Positions 43,761 to 46,784 of a stretch of 46,784 nucleotides of DNA are shown piece after piece (the first letter of the stretch is position 1; each line of letters opens with the position of its first letter). The stretch comes from Anaerolineales bacterium (lineage in GTDB: Bacteria; Chloroflexota; Anaerolineae; Anaerolineales; RBG-16-64-43). The position numbers and the translations under genes are program-made. The notes beneath the pieces were generated by a model. The model had not been told where the DNA came from, searched no databases, and worked only from the letters and a program-made list of their open reading frames with translations. Location of the stretch: assembly GCA_016928575.1 (NCBI GenBank), contig JAFGKK010000107.1, forward strand, positions 1-46,784, given 5' to 3'.

Positions 43761-44330
43761 ATGGATATTGACCGTTCCGCTGCCGAATCCGCACTGGCAT
43801 CCATTCGCGAGGCGGAAAACCAGATGAACCGGGCCCAGAGCGCCTCGGGCGGAGCCTATCAGATGATCATCTGGGGCACTGTCATGATGATCGGATACAC
43901 GCTGACCCAGTTCGCCGACCGGCTGCCGGTCGCGCTGGTCGCCGGGCCCTGGATCGTGATGAGCACCCTCGGAAACATCCTCTCCGTGATGGTCAACGTC
44001 CGGCGGGCCCGCAAATTCCTCAACCCGTACGGCGCCCGGCTCGGATTCTTATATGCGGTTTTCCTCCTGTTCGGGGTAGTGGGCGCGTTCTTCGTCCATC
44101 CGTCCGACCCGCGGGAAATCAACCTGCTGGTGTATCTGATGACCATGCTGTGGATGGCGGCGATGGGGCTGTGGGTCGACCTGCGTCTGTTGTGGGTTTC
44201 CCTGGCCTTCACCGCCCTGATGCTGTTCGGCTACCTCGTCCTGCCGGATTACTTCTTCCTCTGGCTGGCATTGGTGGGCGGGGGCGCGCTGATCGGCAGC
44301 GGTTTGCTGCTGTTGCGCGGGAGAGCCTAG
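43761..44330 (+). CDS. small polytopic membrane protein
   Basis: This 189-residue protein has five or six membrane helices and little soluble sequence. It begins MDIDRSAAESALASIREAEN, a short charged helix. I recognise no family motif. ATG follows TTGGAGG directly after the double operator. It is the first gene of an operon with a winged-helix regulator and an ABC transporter. Proteins like this often accompany regulator-ABC exporter cassettes, but its role is not known. Confidence 0.72.
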   Translation: MDIDRSAAESALASIREAENQMNRAQSASGGAYQMIIWGTVMMIGYTLTQFADRLPVALVAGPWIVMSTLGNILSVMVNVRRARKFLNPYGARLGFLYAVFLLFGVVGAFFVHPSDPREINLLVYLMTMLWMAAMGLWVDLRLLWVSLAFTALMLFGYLVLPDYFFLWLALVGGGALIGSGLLLLRGRA

Positions 44331-44332
44331 CA

Positions 44333-44650
44333 ATGGCCGAACTCGACGAGATCATCCATCAGCCTGTGCGCCTGCGCCTGATGGCGGCCCTGGTGGCGAT
44401 CCGGACCGGGGAAAGCGCGGAATTCACCTTCCTGCGCGACCTGCTGGGCGTGACCGACGGCAACCTGGGCGCCCACCTCCGCAAGCTGGAGGAAGCCGGC
44501 TACATCGAACTGACCAAGAAGTTCGTCGACCGTAAGCCGCGCACCTACGCCGCCGCCACCGCCACGGGACGCAAGGTGTTCCGCAACCAGGTGGAGGCGC
44601 TGGAGGAAATCATCCAAGGCGCGGCCGGCGCAAAGGGAAAACAACGATGA
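44333..44650 (+). CDS. winged-helix transcriptional regulator
   Basis: This 105-residue protein matches the short winged-helix family (HTH_34 type, MarR/ArsR-like): IIHQPVRLRLMAALVAIRTGE, then recognition helix LLGVTDGNLGAHLRKLEEAG, wing YIELTKKFVDRKPRTYAAAT, and a dimerisation helix. It probably represses its own operon by binding the double palindrome at 43720-43750. The ATG at 44333 is two bases after the preceding stop. No cysteine cluster or obvious ligand pocket residues are visible, so the inducer is unknown. Confidence 0.82.
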   Translation: MAELDEIIHQPVRLRLMAALVAIRTGESAEFTFLRDLLGVTDGNLGAHLRKLEEAGYIELTKKFVDRKPRTYAAATATGRKVFRNQVEALEEIIQGAAGAKGKQR

Positions 44651-44712
44651 ACCAGATTATTGGTGGGATCTTCGGGAAAGGAGAAACCGTTATGCAGGCA
44701 AAAGCGGGTTAA
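44647..44712 (+). CDS. 21-residue small open frame overlapping the regulator stop
   Basis: MNQIIGGIFGKGETVMQAKAG starts in an ATGA overlap with the regulator stop. There is a second internal ATG with GGAG upstream. It might be a translated small peptide, a remnant of a truncated gene, or chance. The 113 bp after it up to the ABC gene hold nothing recognisable. Confidence 0.25.
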   Translation: MNQIIGGIFGKGETVMQAKAG

Positions 44713-44825
44713 TCCCAGGCTCCCTCCGTCTCTTCGATACCATAAATCCGGTTGTGCTCGGCGCGATCCGCGGTGGTTTCCACCCCGGCAGGATACCCGT
44801 CGCCGAATCCAGAAAGGAAAAAGCC

Positions 44826-45755
44826 GTGAACAATGTCCTTGAAGTCCGCCACCTTCGAAAAACGTACGCCAAAACCGTCGCCGTCGACGATCTCTCCCTC
44901 GAGGTGCGGGCGGGCGAGATCTTCGGTATGGTCGGCCCCAACGGCGCCGGCAAGACGACCACGATCGAATGCCTGGAGGGCCTGCGCCGACCCGACCGCG
45001 GAGAGATCCGCGTCCTGGGTTTGGATCCGGTCCGCCAGGAGCGGGAACTCCGCTACGTCATCGGCACCCAACTGCAGAAATCGCAGCTGCCGGACCAACT
45101 GACAGTCGGCGAAATCCTCGACTTGTTCGCCTCCTTCTACCCCGATCCGGCGCCCTGGCCGGAACTGCTGGCCCGCCTCGGCCTGGCGGAAAAGCGCAAC
45201 GCCTGGTTCTCCAAACTCTCCGGCGGCCAGCAGCAGCGCGTCTTCATCGCCCTGGCGCTGATCAACCGGCCGAAGCTTGTGTTTCTCGACGAACTGACCA
45301 CCGGGCTCGATCCGCAGGCGCGGCGCAGCATCTGGGACCTGGTGCGCGACGTGCGCGACGGCGGCTGCACGGTCTTCCTGACCACGCACTTCATGGAGGA
45401 AGCCGAAACGCTGTGCGACCGCGTGGCGATCATCGACCGCGGAAAAATCGTGGCCCTCGAAACCCCCGCCGCGCTGGTGGCCGATCTCGGATCCGAGGCC
45501 CGGGTCCTGTTCAAGACCCGCAACGCGCTCGATCCGCAGGCGCTGAAGGCGCTCGACGGTGCGACCCGCGTGGAGCGGGACGGGGACGAAGTCATCGTCT
45601 ACGGAAGGGCTCCCCGGCCGGGCGAGCCGGCGCTGATCGGCGCGGTGGTGAACTGGCTCTCGGCGCAGGGCGCCGCTTACAGCGACATCCGGATGGAACA
45701 ACCAAACCTCGAAGACGTGTTTCTGCAGTTGACCGGCCGCGCGATGCGCGACTGA
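44826..45755 (+). CDS. ABC transporter ATPase (ABC-2 exporter)
   Basis: This 309-residue ATPase has Walker A VGPNGAGKTTTIE (about 39-51), signature LSGGQQQRVFIALAL (about 135), Walker B LVFLDELTTGLDP (about 159) and switch His in FLTTHFMEEAE. The C-terminal extension of about 90 residues is typical of DrrA-like drug and lipid exporters. It powers the permease encoded 11 bp downstream. The start is GTG at 44826 after GAAAGGAAA. Confidence 0.92.
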   Translation: MNNVLEVRHLRKTYAKTVAVDDLSLEVRAGEIFGMVGPNGAGKTTTIECLEGLRRPDRGEIRVLGLDPVRQERELRYVIGTQLQKSQLPDQLTVGEILDLFASFYPDPAPWPELLARLGLAEKRNAWFSKLSGGQQQRVFIALALINRPKLVFLDELTTGLDPQARRSIWDLVRDVRDGGCTVFLTTHFMEEAETLCDRVAIIDRGKIVALETPAALVADLGSEARVLFKTRNALDPQALKALDGATRVERDGDEVIVYGRAPRPGEPALIGAVVNWLSAQGAAYSDIRMEQPNLEDVFLQLTGRAMRD

Positions 45756-45766
45756 CGGAGGACAGC

Positions 45767-46510
45767 ATGAAAAGCTTCTGGAAACTCACCCTCGCGGAAT
45801 GCAAAATCTATTTCCGCTTCCCGATCGCCGCCTTCTTCACCCTCGGCCTGCTGCCGATGATCCTGCTGATCCTCGGCGCGGTCTTCACCAACGACCCCAA
45901 TCCGCAGTTCGGCGGGAGAGGGTTTCTGGATTGGGCGGTGCCTGGGTTCATCGCCATCGTGATCGCGATGAGCGCGCTCTTAGCGCTGCCGATGGCCCTC
46001 ACCACCTACCGCGAGCGCGGCATCCTGCGCCGCTACCGCGCCACGCCGGTCAGCCCGGCGGCCGTGCTCGGCGCCCAGCTGGTGTTGCAGTTCGCGATGA
46101 CGATCCTCGGAATGCTGCTTCTGATCCTGATCGGCAAGCTGTTTTTCCATCTGCGCTTCGAAGGCAACATCGCCAGCGTCGTCGCCGCCTTCACCCTCGG
46201 CTGCCTGAGTTTCTTTTCGATCGGGATGATTCTGGGCGGCGTGATGCCCAACACGCGCACCGGCACCATCATCGGCAACGTCCTGCTGCAGCCGATGCTC
46301 TACCTCTCCGGAGTCATCTTCCCCAAGGAGGTGATGTCGGAAGGGATGCAGAAGGCCATCCGCTTCAATCCGCTCACCCACGTGGCGGCGCTGCTGCAGG
46401 GGTTGTGGAGGGGGGACGCCTGGTCGGAGTATCAGATGGAGGTGCTGGTTCTGGGCGCGGTCATGGTCGTGGCCGGGGTCATCGCGGTGCTGGTGTTCCG
46501 CTGGGAGTGA
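45767..46510 (+). CDS. ABC-2 type transporter permease
   Basis: This 247-residue membrane protein has six helices and the ABC-2 pattern: an N-terminal amphipathic region (MKSFWKLTLAECKIYFRFP), then ALPMALTTYRERGILRRYRATPVSP with the coupling helix, and IGNVLLQPMLYLSGVIFPKEVMSEGMQKAIRFNPLTHVAALLQG. It pairs with the ATPase to export an unknown substrate, perhaps a drug, peptide or lipid. ATG at 45767 follows GGAGGAC. It is the last gene of the operon that starts at 43761. Confidence 0.9.
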   Translation: MKSFWKLTLAECKIYFRFPIAAFFTLGLLPMILLILGAVFTNDPNPQFGGRGFLDWAVPGFIAIVIAMSALLALPMALTTYRERGILRRYRATPVSPAAVLGAQLVLQFAMTILGMLLLILIGKLFFHLRFEGNIASVVAAFTLGCLSFFSIGMILGGVMPNTRTGTIIGNVLLQPMLYLSGVIFPKEVMSEGMQKAIRFNPLTHVAALLQGLWRGDAWSEYQMEVLVLGAVMVVAGVIAVLVFRWE

Positions 46511-46530
46511 CGCGTCCTGTTCATTGTGGG

Positions 46531-46639
46531 CCCCACCCCGGCGAAGCCGGGGCGGGGCCGGAGGAGCGAAGCAACCAAGCAATCTCCTTGTTTTTTAGAA
46601 GAAGGAGATTGCTTCGCTCCCTTCGGTCGCTCGCAATGA
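46531..46639. repeat. dispersed palindromic repeat C, copy 3
   Basis: TCATTGTGGGCCCCACCCCGGC at the left and GGAGATTGCTTCGCTCCC and CTCGCAATGA at the right. Inside, GAAGCAATCTCC and GGAGATTGCTTC form a long stem around a T-rich loop. Found after the ABC permease gene. Confidence 0.8.
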
Positions 46640-46680
46640 CATCCTGCAAAGGCCGCCGGCCCGTCGGCAAGGAGAGCCGG

Positions 46681-46784
46681 CTACAGCAGCTCCTCGATCG
46701 GCGTGTAGTCCATCCCGAAGGCGTCCGCCACGCCCTTGCAGGTGATTTTCCCGTTGACCACGTTCGCGCCGGGCCGGATCTCCG
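46681..46784 (-). CDS. probable alanine dehydrogenase, C-terminal 33 residues only
   Basis: The gene runs off the right edge; only the 3' end is in the window. The translated end (ending GMDYTPIEELL before TAG) has the pattern INxxxGKITYxAVAxAxGxxYxP typical of the C-terminus of alanine dehydrogenases, here NGKITCKGVADAFGMDYTP. That enzyme links alanine with pyruvate and ammonium, so it would fit the nitrogen theme. The identification rests on this short tail, so it is moderate. Confidence 0.55.
   Translation of the reverse strand, partial: EIRPGANVVNGKITCKGVADAFGMDYTPIEELL

Overview
The window is GC-rich chromosomal DNA from a free-living, probably anaerobic bacterium. The gene content fits Anaerolineae or a related Chloroflexota lineage: split glutamate synthase with ferredoxin domains, type III glutamine synthetase, ADP-forming acyl-CoA synthetase, acetyl-CoA hydrolase fused to GNAT, and many Ser/Thr kinases. 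The taxonomic call is inference from gene content. About 38 protein genes are supported, plus one truncated gene at the right edge. I saw no tRNA, rRNA, CRISPR array or transposase gene.

Layout. 1-256 is a 47-bp tandem array. 297-2176 is an OmpR-type response regulator and histidine kinase. 3286-5272 holds two secreted lipoproteins (DUF362-like, DUF6599-like). 6286-8495 is a GAF-GAF histidine kinase with an ANTAR response regulator, followed by glnN at 8931-11024. A stand-alone type IIG restriction-modification protein lies at 11353-14190 on the minus strand. A long structured non-coding stretch (14191-15311) precedes an amino-acid permease. PP2C phosphatase and Ser/Thr kinase genes follow. 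Next come amt-PII and gdhA on the minus strand, then a three-gene glutamate synthase, a stand-alone ANTAR protein and a second Ser/Thr kinase. The right third carries a membrane protein, acetyl-CoA hydrolase and ADP-forming acyl-CoA synthetase, a run of minus-strand genes of mixed function, a regulator plus ABC exporter operon, and the 3' end of a probable alanine dehydrogenase gene.

How it works together. Positions 6.3-28.8 kb read as one nitrogen-assimilation region: ammonium import (Amt) with its PII protein, low-affinity assimilation (glutamate dehydrogenase), high-affinity assimilation (glutamine synthetase III and split GOGAT), an amino-acid permease, and two closely related ANTAR-domain proteins. 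ANTAR domains are RNA-binding antiterminators.

Most notable signals. (1) A 12-nt element, GGC-CRYGAM-GCC, occurs five times in non-coding DNA. Each copy overlaps the 5' arm of a terminator-like hairpin, ahead of amt, glnN and (three times) the permease. It looks like a transcription-attenuation regulon that the ANTAR proteins could read. (2) A 14-bp palindrome, CACCCATAYGGGTG, sits at the same distance upstream of the -10 boxes of amt and gdhA, as expected of a nitrogen-responsive activator site. (3) Two identical 14-bp palindromes overlap the promoter of the ABC-exporter operon. (4) Both Ser/Thr kinase genes have a -10 box only 4-6 bp before ATG, which predicts leaderless mRNAs. Several families of dispersed palindromic repeats fill the other intergenic spaces.
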